A stretch of DNA of 18,927 bases, taken from contig JAFVFA010000257.1 of assembly GCA_017475725.1 (NCBI GenBank), positions 1 through 18,927 of the forward strand, given 5' to 3'. The translations under genes were made by a program, and so were the position numbers. The first letter of the stretch is position 1. Each line of letters opens with the position of its first letter. Of the stretch, positions 7,200 through 14,625 are shown one piece after another. Below the pieces are notes generated by a model that saw only the letters and a program-made list of their open reading frames with translations, ran no database searches and was not told the DNA's origin. Source of the DNA: Spirochaetales bacterium. Lineage in GTDB: Bacteria > Spirochaetota > Spirochaetia > Sphaerochaetales > Sphaerochaetaceae.

Positions 7200-8237
7200 T
7201 CAGACCAGGATCTTGGGATCGTTGTCGTCGCTCTGCTCCCTCTTCCGTCCGGATGCCTTTGCAGGCTTCTCGGCCTTGAACTTCATCACCTTGGCGTCAT
7301 CGTCCAGGATCCTCTCTGCCATGGCGGAATCGGAGAGGTCCTCTTCCTCCTGTGCCTTGAGGATGTCCAGCGCAGGGATCCTTCCAAGCAGATAGAGGAT
7401 GTTCGTTGCGACGAAGTTCGAAGAGTATGTTCCCACGACCACACCGAATATCATGGAGATGGCGAAGCTTCTGACATCGCCGGAGGCGAGGATCGCCAGA
7501 GGCAGAACCGCAAGAAGCGTGGTCACGCTGCTGAATGTGGTTCTGGACAGGGAGCTGTTGACGCCGTAGTCCACCACAGCGGAAAGCTCCTGGGAGCTGT
7601 CCCCCTTGATGCTCTCCCTGACGCGGTCGAAGATGACTATCGTGTTGTTCAGGGAATAGCCGATTATGGTCAGGATCGCGGCTATGGTGGTCGAGGAGAT
7701 CTCAAATCCCACCAGGCTTATGAAACCCAGAAGGAGCACCACATCGTGGATCAGCGCAATTATCGAGCCTATGGCATAGGCGACCCTGAAGCGCACCCAC
7801 ACATACACAAGTATCAGCGCAAGGGCTATTGCAACCGCCTTTATCGAGCCTGTGACAAGGCTGGAGGAGAACTTGGCCCCTATGAAGCTGCTCTCCAGAA
7901 TGGAGTAGGAGCTAAACGCGTCTCCGAGAAGACCGTTCACCATTGACTCCACATCCCTCTGGTCCTTGCCTTCGGGAACCTTTACCCTGATCTGGTATCT
8001 GCCGTCGTCGGATGCGCCGACGTTCTGCACCCTGACACCCTCAATCGAAGAGACCGCCGACCTGACATCCTCTATTGAGGCGTCATCGACTCTCACAGAC
8101 AGGGACAGTCCGCTCTCGAAGTCTATTCCGAGATTGAAGCCCTTGAACAGGACGAGCGCTATGCTTGCCACCAAAAGGATGCATGCAAGACCTACATAGA
8201 GGGTTTTGCGTTCTACCACTTTGAATGATATCTTCAT
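7200..8237 (-). CDS. secF: Protein translocase subunit SecF
   Basis: A 345-residue inner-membrane protein with one N-terminal helix, a periplasmic domain and five C-terminal helices. SecF pairs with SecD to pull exported chains through SecYEG using the proton gradient. Diagnostic motifs are G-I-D-F-E-S-G (residues 37-43; most SecF proteins have G-x-D-F-x-G-G), A-L-I-H-D-V-V, S-L-N-N-T-I-V-I-F-D-R-V-R-E, and S-L-S-R-T-T-F-S-S-V-T-T. The C-terminus is a charged Lys/Asp/Glu-rich tail. The start at 8237 forms a 4-base ATGA overlap with the secD stop and has GGAGG five bases upstream; the ATG at 8249 lacks a ribosome site. Confidence 0.94.
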   Translation of the reverse strand: MKISFKVVERKTLYVGLACILLVASIALVLFKGFNLGIDFESGLSLSVRVDDASIEDVRSAVSSIEGVRVQNVGASDDGRYQIRVKVPEGKDQRDVESMVNGLLGDAFSSYSILESSFIGAKFSSSLVTGSIKAVAIALALILVYVWVRFRVAYAIGSIIALIHDVVLLLGFISLVGFEISSTTIAAILTIIGYSLNNTIVIFDRVRESIKGDSSQELSAVVDYGVNSSLSRTTFSSVTTLLAVLPLAILASGDVRSFAISMIFGVVVGTYSSNFVATNILYLLGRIPALDILKAQEEEDLSDSAMAERILDDDAKVMKFKAEKPAKASGRKREQSDDNDPKILV

Positions 8238-9967
8238 TTCTTCCTCCATGAGATCGAGATATTCCTTCCAACGGTGAGGTCCATCATCAGATGGCTCAGA
8301 AACAGTGCGGTGTAGACGGAGCTCACTATTCCTATGGCAAGGGTCGTTGCAAAGCCCCTGACGGCACTGGATCCGAAGCTGATCAGCACCACGGCGGCGA
8401 TTATTGTTGTGATGTTGGAGTCAAGGATGGTCCAAAGGGCCTTTGAATAGCCGTTCCTGACAGCTGTCTTCGGAAGGGCCCCCGCCCTGAGCTCGTCCTT
8501 GATCCTCTCGAAGATTATGACGTTGGCATCCACGGCCATTCCCAGTGAGAGTATCAGTCCCGCTATCCCCGTAAGGGTCAGAGTCGAGCCGAAACCTCCG
8601 AGCGTAGCCACCATTATGACCAGATTCATGACAAGGGCAAGATCGGCAATGAGTCCGCATCCCTTGTAGAACACGACCATGAAGACCACGACCAGCAGGA
8701 AGCCGAACACTATCGCCTTTGCACCAATGCGCACGGAGTCCTCTCCCAGAGAGGCGCCGACCGTCTGCTGGCTTGAGACCGAGACAGAGATCGGAAGCGA
8801 TGCCGTCTTCAGGATTATGGCAAGGTTCTCTGCCTCCTCCGTTGTGAAGCCGGAGATCTGGACGTTTGTGGACAGGGCATCGCGGATGGTCGCAACACTC
8901 TTGACATGGCCGTCCATCACAATGGCCAGAGGCTGGCCGATATGGCCTTTGGTGAAGTCGTAGAAGATAGAGCCGCCCTCGTCGCTGAGCTTCACGTTCA
9001 CGACAGGCTGGTTGCTGGTGCTGTCCTTGCTTGTCTCCGCAGACAGAAGGTAACCGCCGTCCAGGGCCGCCTTCCTGTAGATGACCACTACGCCGGAGAG
9101 CTGCTCAAGCCCGTATTCGTCTGTGGAGAACATGCCTGCAAGCATGCGGTCAGATGGGATCACAGAGGGCTGGACGAAGTCCTCGCCGCTCTCCAGGGCC
9201 TTCATGACTGCCTCGTATTCCGCAGGGTTGGCCTGCAGGTAGGCAAGTGCGCGCTGCGTTGTGAGGGTGTCAGCCAGATGGAAAGCCAGAGAGCCCTTGC
9301 CCTTCAGGAAGGCGTCGACCCTCTCAGGGTCCGGGGTTCCGGCAAGCTCTATCAGGATCTGGGAGTCCCCCTGCCTTCTGATCTCGGGCTCTGCCATGCC
9401 GAACTGGTCTATCCTGTTCTTCAGGATCTCGATGTCCTCGTCTATGGCAGCAGATATCTCCGACTCTGATGGCTCGTAGCCAAGACGCTCGGCCAAAGAG
9501 GAGACCTCGACATCGAGCAGTATGCTCATTCCGCCCTTCAGATCCAGACCCAGCTGCAGGGCCTTTGAGGACAGCTCCTTGAGACTCTGTATGTGCTCCC
9601 TGCAGTGCTGCTCCACAGCCTGCAGAAGAATGGCCCCATCGTCCCTGGATGTCGAGAAGGCATTCAGGACATCGGAGCAGACCTTCACGTCTGTGCCGCC
9701 CTTCCCCTCTGATCTGAGCTGTGCCTTGGCAAGCTCGATTACAAAAGAATACTCCTCAGGAATCCCCGAATCCGGATTCTCCTCCATGTACTGGAGAACC
9801 TCCGAAGCCCGTCCCTGGGAGTATTCTTTGACCTGGAGGCTGCTGCCCGTTGTAAGGGCCTTGTCCTCCGCCGATACGAAACCGTACCATTTGATTGTAG
9901 GGAAAAGGAACCATACACAGACTGCAAAGACGACCAATGCAATCAGTATACGTTCAAGCTTTCTCAT
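8234..9967 (-). CDS. secD: Protein translocase subunit SecD
   Basis: A 577-residue inner-membrane protein, slightly shorter than E. coli SecD. It has an N-terminal helix (residues ~5-24), a large periplasmic region beginning with L-D-L-K-G-G (141-146), the conserved A-E-P-E-I-R-R-Q-G, and a C-terminal helical block with D-A-N-V-I-I-F-E-R-I-K-D-E-L and W-T-I-L-D-S-N-I-T-T. SecD and SecF form the proton-driven motor assisting SecYEG export. The ATG overlaps the yajC stop by four bases (ATGA, 9967-9964). Its ribosome site is poor (AGAAGAG), so translation probably depends on coupling to yajC. Confidence 0.95.
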   Translation of the reverse strand: MRKLERILIALVVFAVCVWFLFPTIKWYGFVSAEDKALTTGSSLQVKEYSQGRASEVLQYMEENPDSGIPEEYSFVIELAKAQLRSEGKGGTDVKVCSDVLNAFSTSRDDGAILLQAVEQHCREHIQSLKELSSKALQLGLDLKGGMSILLDVEVSSLAERLGYEPSESEISAAIDEDIEILKNRIDQFGMAEPEIRRQGDSQILIELAGTPDPERVDAFLKGKGSLAFHLADTLTTQRALAYLQANPAEYEAVMKALESGEDFVQPSVIPSDRMLAGMFSTDEYGLEQLSGVVVIYRKAALDGGYLLSAETSKDSTSNQPVVNVKLSDEGGSIFYDFTKGHIGQPLAIVMDGHVKSVATIRDALSTNVQISGFTTEEAENLAIILKTASLPISVSVSSQQTVGASLGEDSVRIGAKAIVFGFLLVVVFMVVFYKGCGLIADLALVMNLVIMVATLGGFGSTLTLTGIAGLILSLGMAVDANVIIFERIKDELRAGALPKTAVRNGYSKALWTILDSNITTIIAAVVLISFGSSAVRGFATTLAIGIVSSVYTALFLSHLMMDLTVGRNISISWRKK

Positions 9968-10407
9968 TTCTCTTCTGTCTTCTCTTCCTCAGCCTCTGCC
10001 TTCGGAGCCTCCACAGCCGGCTTCTCAACGGTCTCGACCTTCTCTTCCTTCTTCTTGGAAGGCTTCTCGACGGTGGTCTCCTCCTTCCTGTTCAGAACGG
10101 ATGAGATGGCGTTCTTGCTGAACTCGATTCTTGTGTTGTCGTCGACCTTGACGATGACTGTGCTGTCCTTGACGACGGCGACTGTGCCTCTGATACCACC
10201 GATGGTGACGATCTTGTCACCCTTCTTGATGGCTGCAAGCATTGCCTTGGCTTCCTTGTCACGCTTCCTCTGCGGTCTGATGATCAGGAAGTAGAAGATC
10301 AGGATGATGATACCGAAGGTGATCAGTGTGGTCCACATCGAACCGCTGGATGCTGCGCTGTCAGTGGTTGTAGCCGGTGCACCAAGGGCAAGAATCAATG
10401 AATACAT
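9964..10407 (-). CDS. yajC: Preprotein translocase subunit YajC
   Basis: A 147-residue single-pass membrane protein, first gene of the operon. A short Ala/Ser/Thr-rich N-terminus precedes one helix (residues ~25-43) ending in the YajC signature F-L-I-I-R-P-Q-R-K-R, then the small cytoplasmic domain with K-K-G-D-K-I-V-T-I-G-G-I-R-G-T-V. YajC associates with SecDF in the holotranslocon. Residues ~108-147 form a Glu/Lys/Pro-rich tail, making the protein longer than the usual ~110 residues. GAGG lies eight bases before the ATG, and a strong promoter lies upstream. Confidence 0.94.
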   Translation of the reverse strand: MYSLILALGAPATTTDSAASSGSMWTTLITFGIIILIFYFLIIRPQRKRDKEAKAMLAAIKKGDKIVTIGGIRGTVAVVKDSTVIVKVDDNTRIEFSKNAISSVLNRKEETTVEKPSKKKEEKVETVEKPAVEAPKAEAEEEKTEEK

Positions 10408-10454
10408 ATTATGTCCTCACTTTTAGTTTATTCGCTTTTCTAGACGCTTCTAAT

Positions 10455-10483
10455 AAAATACACGCATATCAATACATTGTCAA
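10455..10483 (-). promoter_or_regulatory. Promoter of the yajC-secD-secF-ispH-M32-pgsA operon
   Basis: On the minus strand a perfect -35 box TTGACA (10483-10478) and a -10 box TATTTT (10460-10455) are separated by 17 bases. The predicted start at about 10448 gives a leader of roughly 40 bases to the yajC ATG. The -35 box lies just downstream of the aldo/keto reductase stop codon. No terminator separates the two units, so some readthrough into yajC is possible. Confidence 0.8.
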
Positions 10484-10488
10484 ACAAG

Positions 10489-11430
10489 TCATCTGAACAG
10501 CCTGAAATAATCCGGACTGTCCGCCTTGCAGATGCTCCAGGCGGCTTCAAAGGCCTCAAGCAGGGCATTCGGGAGCGGGCCGCCCTTCTGGCTCTCCATG
10601 TTGTCGACAAGATGGCTGAGCTTGGAGGCCCCTATGATGATGCCGTCGCCCCTCTCCTCCTTGAGCATGGAGTGGTAGGCAAGCCAGCGGTATGTAGCCT
10701 CCGCCACCGGGACACCCTCCTTGGCGCACGCCTCCTTCAGCAGGGCAATCGCGTCAAAGTAGCTCCGTTTCCAGAACCTGCTTCTGTAGTTTGCCCTGTG
10801 CGTGAACCTCCCATCCTCCGGCGCATCCTCGAATTTTCCGTATCTTCCAGTCAAAAGACCGCCCGCCAGAGGGTTATATGCATAGAATCTGAGCCCATAT
10901 GCTGAAATGCAGGCATCAAGCTCCGTTTCAGCCTTCCTTGTAAGAGGATTGTAGATGCCCTCGTACACGGTAGGTTCCACCCAACCGTGGGCAGCGCATC
11001 TGTGCCATACGTCGGCAACCATCCACGCCGGGAAGTTGGAGAGTCCAAGTTCCGTGAACCGGCCTTCGCGGTGAAGGTTGTCCATGGCCTCAAGCACCGA
11101 TTCCACGGGCGTCTGGGAATCCGGGAAATGGAGGTACACAATGTCCACGCTGTCCCTGTTCATCCTCCTGAGGCTCTCCTTCACCTGCATGTACGCAGCC
11201 TCGCCGTCAAGCCTGCCGGTGACGTTGGGGTTGACCTTGGTCGCTATGGTGTACGGACGCCTCTCCTGCGGAAGGACCTCTCCCAGCAAGGTCTCGCAGC
11301 GACCTTCATTGTAGACGTACGCCGTGTCTATCTCGGTGTTCCCGGAACCCAGGAAACAGTCGATGAACATCCCCACCTCCGGAGAGAAGACGCTTTCCCC
11401 GAATGTCATTGTTCCAAGAATAAGTTTCAT
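10489..11430 (-). CDS. Aldo/keto reductase
   Basis: Predicted 313-residue cytosolic NADPH-dependent (alpha/beta)8-barrel oxidoreductase. The full catalytic tetrad is visible: Asp35 and Tyr40 (I-D-T-A-Y-V-Y), Lys65 (A-T-K-V-N-P) and His101 (Y-L-H-F-P-D). The N-terminal L-G-T-M-T-F-G, the G-L-S-N-F segment and the C-terminal cofactor loop I-I-I-G-A-S are also typical. Overall it resembles the AKR7 (aflatoxin-aldehyde reductase-like) branch. Substrates are usually aldehydes or ketones and cannot be named here. The start at 11430 has a perfect AAGGAGG six bases upstream; an earlier ATG at 11472 does not. It diverges from the GntR regulator, so it may belong to that regulon. Confidence 0.9.
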   Translation of the reverse strand: MKLILGTMTFGESVFSPEVGMFIDCFLGSGNTEIDTAYVYNEGRCETLLGEVLPQERRPYTIATKVNPNVTGRLDGEAAYMQVKESLRRMNRDSVDIVYLHFPDSQTPVESVLEAMDNLHREGRFTELGLSNFPAWMVADVWHRCAAHGWVEPTVYEGIYNPLTRKAETELDACISAYGLRFYAYNPLAGGLLTGRYGKFEDAPEDGRFTHRANYRSRFWKRSYFDAIALLKEACAKEGVPVAEATYRWLAYHSMLKEERGDGIIIGASKLSHLVDNMESQKGGPLPNALLEAFEAAWSICKADSPDYFRLFR

Positions 11431-11455
11431 CCCAATCCTCCTTGCTGGAAATCCC

Positions 11456-11484
11456 ATTGTAACATCTCCCATTTGAACTGTTTA
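11456..11484 (-). promoter_or_regulatory. Probable promoter of the aldo/keto reductase gene
   Basis: On the minus strand TAAACA (11484-11479) and TACAAT (11461-11456) are 17 bases apart and match the sigma-70 consensus at four and five of six positions. The start point would lie about 20 bases before the ATG. The gntR palindrome at 11504-11522 lies just upstream of the -35 box, where a bound regulator could affect this promoter too. Confidence 0.5.
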
Positions 11485-11494
11485 AAGATTATGC

Positions 11495-11523
11495 TGGATT
11501 TCCTTGTATACTTGGTGTATAAT
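11495..11523 (+). promoter_or_regulatory. Promoter of gntR, probably giving a leaderless mRNA
   Basis: A perfect -10 box TATAAT occupies 11518-11523, with a weak -35 candidate TGGATT (11495-11500) 17 bases upstream. Only six bases separate the -10 box from the ATG at 11530, so the expected start point coincides with the A of the start codon. No Shine-Dalgarno sequence is present. Confidence 0.6.
11504..11522. promoter_or_regulatory. Candidate GntR operator
   Basis: The 19-mer TTGTATACTTGGTGTATAA is an imperfect inverted repeat: seven of nine positions per arm are complementary. It includes the perfect core GTATAC (11506-11511). GntR/FCD regulators often bind AT-flanked palindromes of this type. 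It overlaps the gntR -10 box, which fits autorepression. Confidence 0.45.
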
Positions 11524-11529
11524 TTGTGT

Positions 11530-12174
11530 ATGGCATCTTCAAAGAATCTAAAGGCAGTGGCCTACAACAGTCTGAAGTCCAGAATCCTCTCCAACGAGAT
11601 CCCCCAGGGAAGCTACCTTGAAGAGAAGGCTCTCTGCGAATCCATGAACATGAGCAGGACCCCCATCAGGGAGGCCATCAACCAGCTGATCCAGGAGGAT
11701 CTGGTCAACAGCATACAGAACAAGGGCATCTTTGTGACCGAGATCTCATTGGTCAAGGCCCGTGAGATCTTCGAGATGAGACACATCATCGAGCCTCTGG
11801 TGCTCAAGAGCGGATTCGACAGTCTGGACAGGGACAGGCTCAAGGCATTCATGTCAGAGTCTGCCCTGCAGCTGGAGCAGAACAACTTCCCGGAGCTTCA
11901 CAAGATAGACTACGAATTCCACAGCTACATCTCATCATGCTGCAGGAACTCCATCATGAAGAAGGTGGCGGACAGCCTTGCCGACCAGTTCCAGAGAATC
12001 AGAACCCTTCCCTTCTACTCCGAGGAGAGGACCAGAAACGGCGTCCAGGAGCATTTCAAGCTGATAGAGCTGATACTCCAGAACAAGAAGGAAGAGGCTG
12101 TAGCCTTCCTGGACAAGCACATATCCAATACGGAGCACTACTTCTTCATGAGCGTCATCACACAAACGAACTGA
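11530..12174 (+). CDS. GntR family transcriptional regulator, FadR/FCD subfamily
   Basis: A 214-residue DNA-binding regulator. Residues ~8-72 form the winged helix, with the recognition-helix signature L-C-E-S-M-N-M-S-R-T-P-I-R-E-A-I (35-50) and wing N-K-G-I-F-V. Residues ~75-205 form the helical FCD effector domain. Its metal/ligand residues are visible as Asp127 and His131 (D-Y-E-F-H), His175 and His197. FCD regulators typically sense organic or sugar acids. It faces the Tct catabolic operon across a terminator and diverges from the aldo/keto reductase, so it is the obvious candidate regulator of both. The frame is open far upstream, but 11530 is preferred for its protein start and promoter geometry; an ATG at 11491 also lacks a ribosome site. 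Confidence 0.88.
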   Translation: MASSKNLKAVAYNSLKSRILSNEIPQGSYLEEKALCESMNMSRTPIREAINQLIQEDLVNSIQNKGIFVTEISLVKAREIFEMRHIIEPLVLKSGFDSLDRDRLKAFMSESALQLEQNNFPELHKIDYEFHSYISSCCRNSIMKKVADSLADQFQRIRTLPFYSEERTRNGVQEHFKLIELILQNKKEEAVAFLDKHISNTEHYFFMSVITQTN

Positions 12175-12196
12175 AGCGCACCATACACAAATGAAC

Positions 12197-12230
12197 AGGG
12201 GAGGCCTTCATACCGAAGCCTCCCCTTTCT
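12197..12230 (+). terminator. Terminator between convergent gntR and the catabolic operon
   Basis: AGGGGAGGC (12197-12205) pairs with GCCTCCCCT (12218-12226). Three further pairs (TTC/GAA) form past a bulged C, around an ATACC loop. On the plus strand the stem runs into TTTCT, ending gntR 23 bases after its stop. On the minus strand the stem is equally stable but followed by only a weak T-run, so it may also serve the dehydrogenase operon. Confidence 0.75.
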
Positions 12231-12246
12231 CATGCCCTTCTGCCCG

Positions 12247-13236
12247 TCACGGTCTGAAGACGACCTTGATTGCAGCGTCATCCTTGTCGACGAAGTCAAA
12301 TCCTTCCTTGAGATCGGCAAGCTTGAACTCTGCGTTGATGAGCGGCTTGATCTGGACAAGACCCTGCTGGATCGGTCTCATGACCTCAGGGAACCAGACA
12401 TAGCGCTGCTGCCATGTGTGGTGGACCAGACAGGTGTTGATGAACTCGAGACCATCATCGTGCCATCTGCTGATGTTCAGTGTGATGGGTGTCGTGACCC
12501 AGCTGTAGAAGACGAACTTTCCGTTGTGCTTGATCATTGCGGATGCTGCATTGAAGGAATCTGCCGTACCGGCGACCTCGCAGACTACATCCGCTCCGAC
12601 TCCACCGGTGAGGGCCTTGACCTTGGCCACAGGATCCTCTTCCTTGCTGTTGATGACGACATCGGCACCAAGCTGCTTGGCCAGGTTGAGCTTTCCCTCG
12701 AGGACATCGACGACGATGACCTGGTAGGCTCCCTTTGCCTTTGCGCACTGGGCGATGATCTGTCCTGCGAATCCGGCACCCATGACGACAACTGTGTCAC
12801 CAAGCTGTGCACCGCAGTTCATTCCGCTGAACATTGCACATGCAATCGGCTCTCCAAGGGCGGCAAGATCCGGGTCAAGTCCCTTCGGTGCCGGCTGGAG
12901 CTGGAAGCTCTCCGCCTTGAAGTAGTCTGCGTAGTTGTTGTTCCATCCGAAAGAGATGACCTCATCTCCGACCTTGTACTCGGAGACACGGTCACCGACT
13001 GCCACTACAGTTCCGCCGCTCTCATGTCCGAGAAGGAATGGGAACTCCGGTGGCTGTCTGAACTCGGCGGTCTGTGGCGGCATGAAGCCTCTGTAGAAGC
13101 TCTTGTCCGATCCGCAGACACCACAGAGGTGGTTCTTGACGATGATGTCATGCTCTCCACATACAAGCTCTCTCTCGATGAGCTCGATGTCGTATGGCTT
13201 GTTGAGCCTTGCGGCTCTGGTTGTGAATTTCTCCAT
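12247..13236 (-). CDS. Zinc-type medium-chain alcohol/polyol dehydrogenase
   Basis: A 329-residue medium-chain dehydrogenase, last gene of the operon. The catalytic zinc site is visible as Cys41 (G-V-C-G-S-D), His71-Glu72 (L-L-G-H-E-S-G-G) and Glu129 (L-G-E-P-I-A-C). The Rossmann motif is G-A-G-F-A-G (153-158), and Asp in V-V-D-V-L-E suggests NAD+ preference. It resembles sorbitol/threonine dehydrogenase-like proteins, which oxidise secondary alcohols of polyols or hydroxy acids. The four-cysteine structural zinc lobe, normally after G-D-x-V, is missing: V-I-S-F-G-W-N-N-N-Y-A-D-Y-F follows directly. AGGAGA precedes the ATG, which lies 15 bases behind the SAF oxidoreductase gene. The substrate presumably arrives through TctABC. 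Confidence 0.9.
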   Translation of the reverse strand: MEKFTTRAARLNKPYDIELIERELVCGEHDIIVKNHLCGVCGSDKSFYRGFMPPQTAEFRQPPEFPFLLGHESGGTVVAVGDRVSEYKVGDEVISFGWNNNYADYFKAESFQLQPAPKGLDPDLAALGEPIACAMFSGMNCGAQLGDTVVVMGAGFAGQIIAQCAKAKGAYQVIVVDVLEGKLNLAKQLGADVVINSKEEDPVAKVKALTGGVGADVVCEVAGTADSFNAASAMIKHNGKFVFYSWVTTPITLNISRWHDDGLEFINTCLVHHTWQQRYVWFPEVMRPIQQGLVQIKPLINAEFKLADLKEGFDFVDKDDAAIKVVFRP

Positions 13237-13251
13237 GGTATTTCTCCTATC

Positions 13252-14625
13252 TCATTTGAGCTTCAGGCCCTCAAGGAAGTATCCGAAAGGAACCTTAGTC
13301 TCCTCACTCAGTTCAATCTTGTCAGAGGAGAGGACCTCCCCCTTCCTGATGTCCGATGAAGCCACTGAATTGTTCAGCACATAGAACGGAAGTGCCGTCG
13401 ATGGCAGCTGGGCTCTCTCAAGCAGCTGAGGGGTCACACCGGCGATCTCGTGATGATGGCCCTCGACCTTGAAGCGCTCGCCCTTCCTGAAATCCCTGTC
13501 CGCGATTCCGACCATGATGGATACCTGTCTGCAGTCCGGGTTTCCGCCTATTCCCAAAAAGTGCTGGAGAACCAGGCTTGAGGCCGTCTCGACTCCCAGG
13601 ATGTGATACGGATAGTACAGACATGCATACTTGCCGTTCCTTGATACGACATGGCCCTTCTCCGCTATCAGACTCCAGACCTTGTCGTTTGTGCACTTGA
13701 CTATGACGAACTCGCCGCCTGCGAAGCTGGCCTCGTCAGGGGTCCTGAAGTCATAGAAGACATCCACGACCTTCTCGCCGTCCAGGATTCCCCCATCCTT
13801 CTTCGGGATGAAGATGTCAGCAAGCTCGGATATCCTTGCAACCGGGTAGTTCATGGACGGAGCGGCTGGGGTGAAGCCTGTGGCGTTCGACACAAGGTTC
13901 ATCTCGCACAGATCCGCTGAGATCGGATAGAGAAGATCGGAGAGGATCTCCCTTCTCTTCTCCAGAGTCTCGACGCCCTTGAACTCCAGGGTCTCCGAAA
14001 GTTCCGGACGGTTCATGACTGGGTTGTCGAAGTATCTCACGTCTCCTGTCTTCGGATCGTAGATTATGTCGTACTCGCTGGCCTTTCCTGCACAGATGAT
14101 CTCCATGCCGTTGACCTTTGCCCAGAAGTACAGGTCACAGAGGTTTCTCGGCTGGTCCCCCTCCGCCAGCATGTATGACACGCCGTTCTCCTCAGCCAGA
14201 TGGTTGAAGTACGGTCCGCAGATGCTGTCGGTCTCCTTGGAGACCATGCAGACGTTGATCTTGTTGGTCAGGGCGAGCCTTGTGGCATCGGCACCTACTG
14301 CTGTGTTTCCTGTGCATTCGATGACGGTGTCGACTCCGGCAGCCACCATGTAGGAATAGTCGCTGATGATCAGATGCTCGTCTGCGGCGGAGGCTTTGAC
14401 GTCCTCTATGCTGCTGCAGATTCTGATCTTGCTCTCGTCGTATCCAAGCTCAAGCAGAACTGCCTTGCACTCCTCCGGGTGCCTTGAGGATATGAACCTC
14501 AGGGCACACAGCGGTGTGGAATGGAGCTGGGCGATGATCGTGTAGCCGTAGCCGCGGGTTGCGCCAATGACACCGATTCTGGCCTGCTGGCCTGCATATT
14601 TCCTTGCGATGTGGGAATAGATCAT
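13252..14625 (-). CDS. Homoserine dehydrogenase-like NAD(P)-dependent oxidoreductase with C-terminal SAF domain
   Basis: A 457-residue cytosolic oxidoreductase of the COG4091-type family. Residues ~16-130 form a Rossmann domain (R-I-G-V-I-G-A-T-R-G-Y-G). V-S-K-E-T-D (129-133) and A-E-G-D-Q-P (154-159) correspond to conserved central motifs of the family. The last ~75 residues form an SAF domain (segment D-I-R-K-G-E-V-L). Some relatives catalyse a DXR-like reductoisomerisation (the DRL/DXR-II enzyme of Brucella); others are of unknown function and sit beside carboxylate transporters. Here the neighbours argue for a catabolic oxidation or oxidoisomerisation of a hydroxy acid rather than threonine or isoprenoid synthesis. 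The ATG follows the tctA TGA with no gap, with AAGGAGA upstream. Confidence 0.82.
   Translation of the reverse strand: MIYSHIARKYAGQQARIGVIGATRGYGYTIIAQLHSTPLCALRFISSRHPEECKAVLLELGYDESKIRICSSIEDVKASAADEHLIISDYSYMVAAGVDTVIECTGNTAVGADATRLALTNKINVCMVSKETDSICGPYFNHLAEENGVSYMLAEGDQPRNLCDLYFWAKVNGMEIICAGKASEYDIIYDPKTGDVRYFDNPVMNRPELSETLEFKGVETLEKRREILSDLLYPISADLCEMNLVSNATGFTPAAPSMNYPVARISELADIFIPKKDGGILDGEKVVDVFYDFRTPDEASFAGGEFVIVKCTNDKVWSLIAEKGHVVSRNGKYACLYYPYHILGVETASSLVLQHFLGIGGNPDCRQVSIMVGIADRDFRKGERFKVEGHHHEIAGVTPQLLERAQLPSTALPFYVLNNSVASSDIRKGEVLSSDKIELSEETKVPFGYFLEGLKLK

Noticed and set aside
9940..9952. Second GTATAC core (possible GntR site) inside secD
   Set aside because: It lies within coding sequence with no matching outer arms and no promoter beside it; a six-base match is expected by chance.
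10987..11529. In-frame upstream extension of the GntR protein
   Set aside because: It runs antisense through the aldo/keto reductase, contains the gntR promoter and would place about 180 unrelated residues before the winged helix.
12232..13359. Long plus-strand open frame opposite the zinc dehydrogenase (375 codons)
   Set aside because: It is the antisense of a gene with clear catalytic motifs, has no ribosome site, crosses the gene boundary and encodes no recognisable domain.
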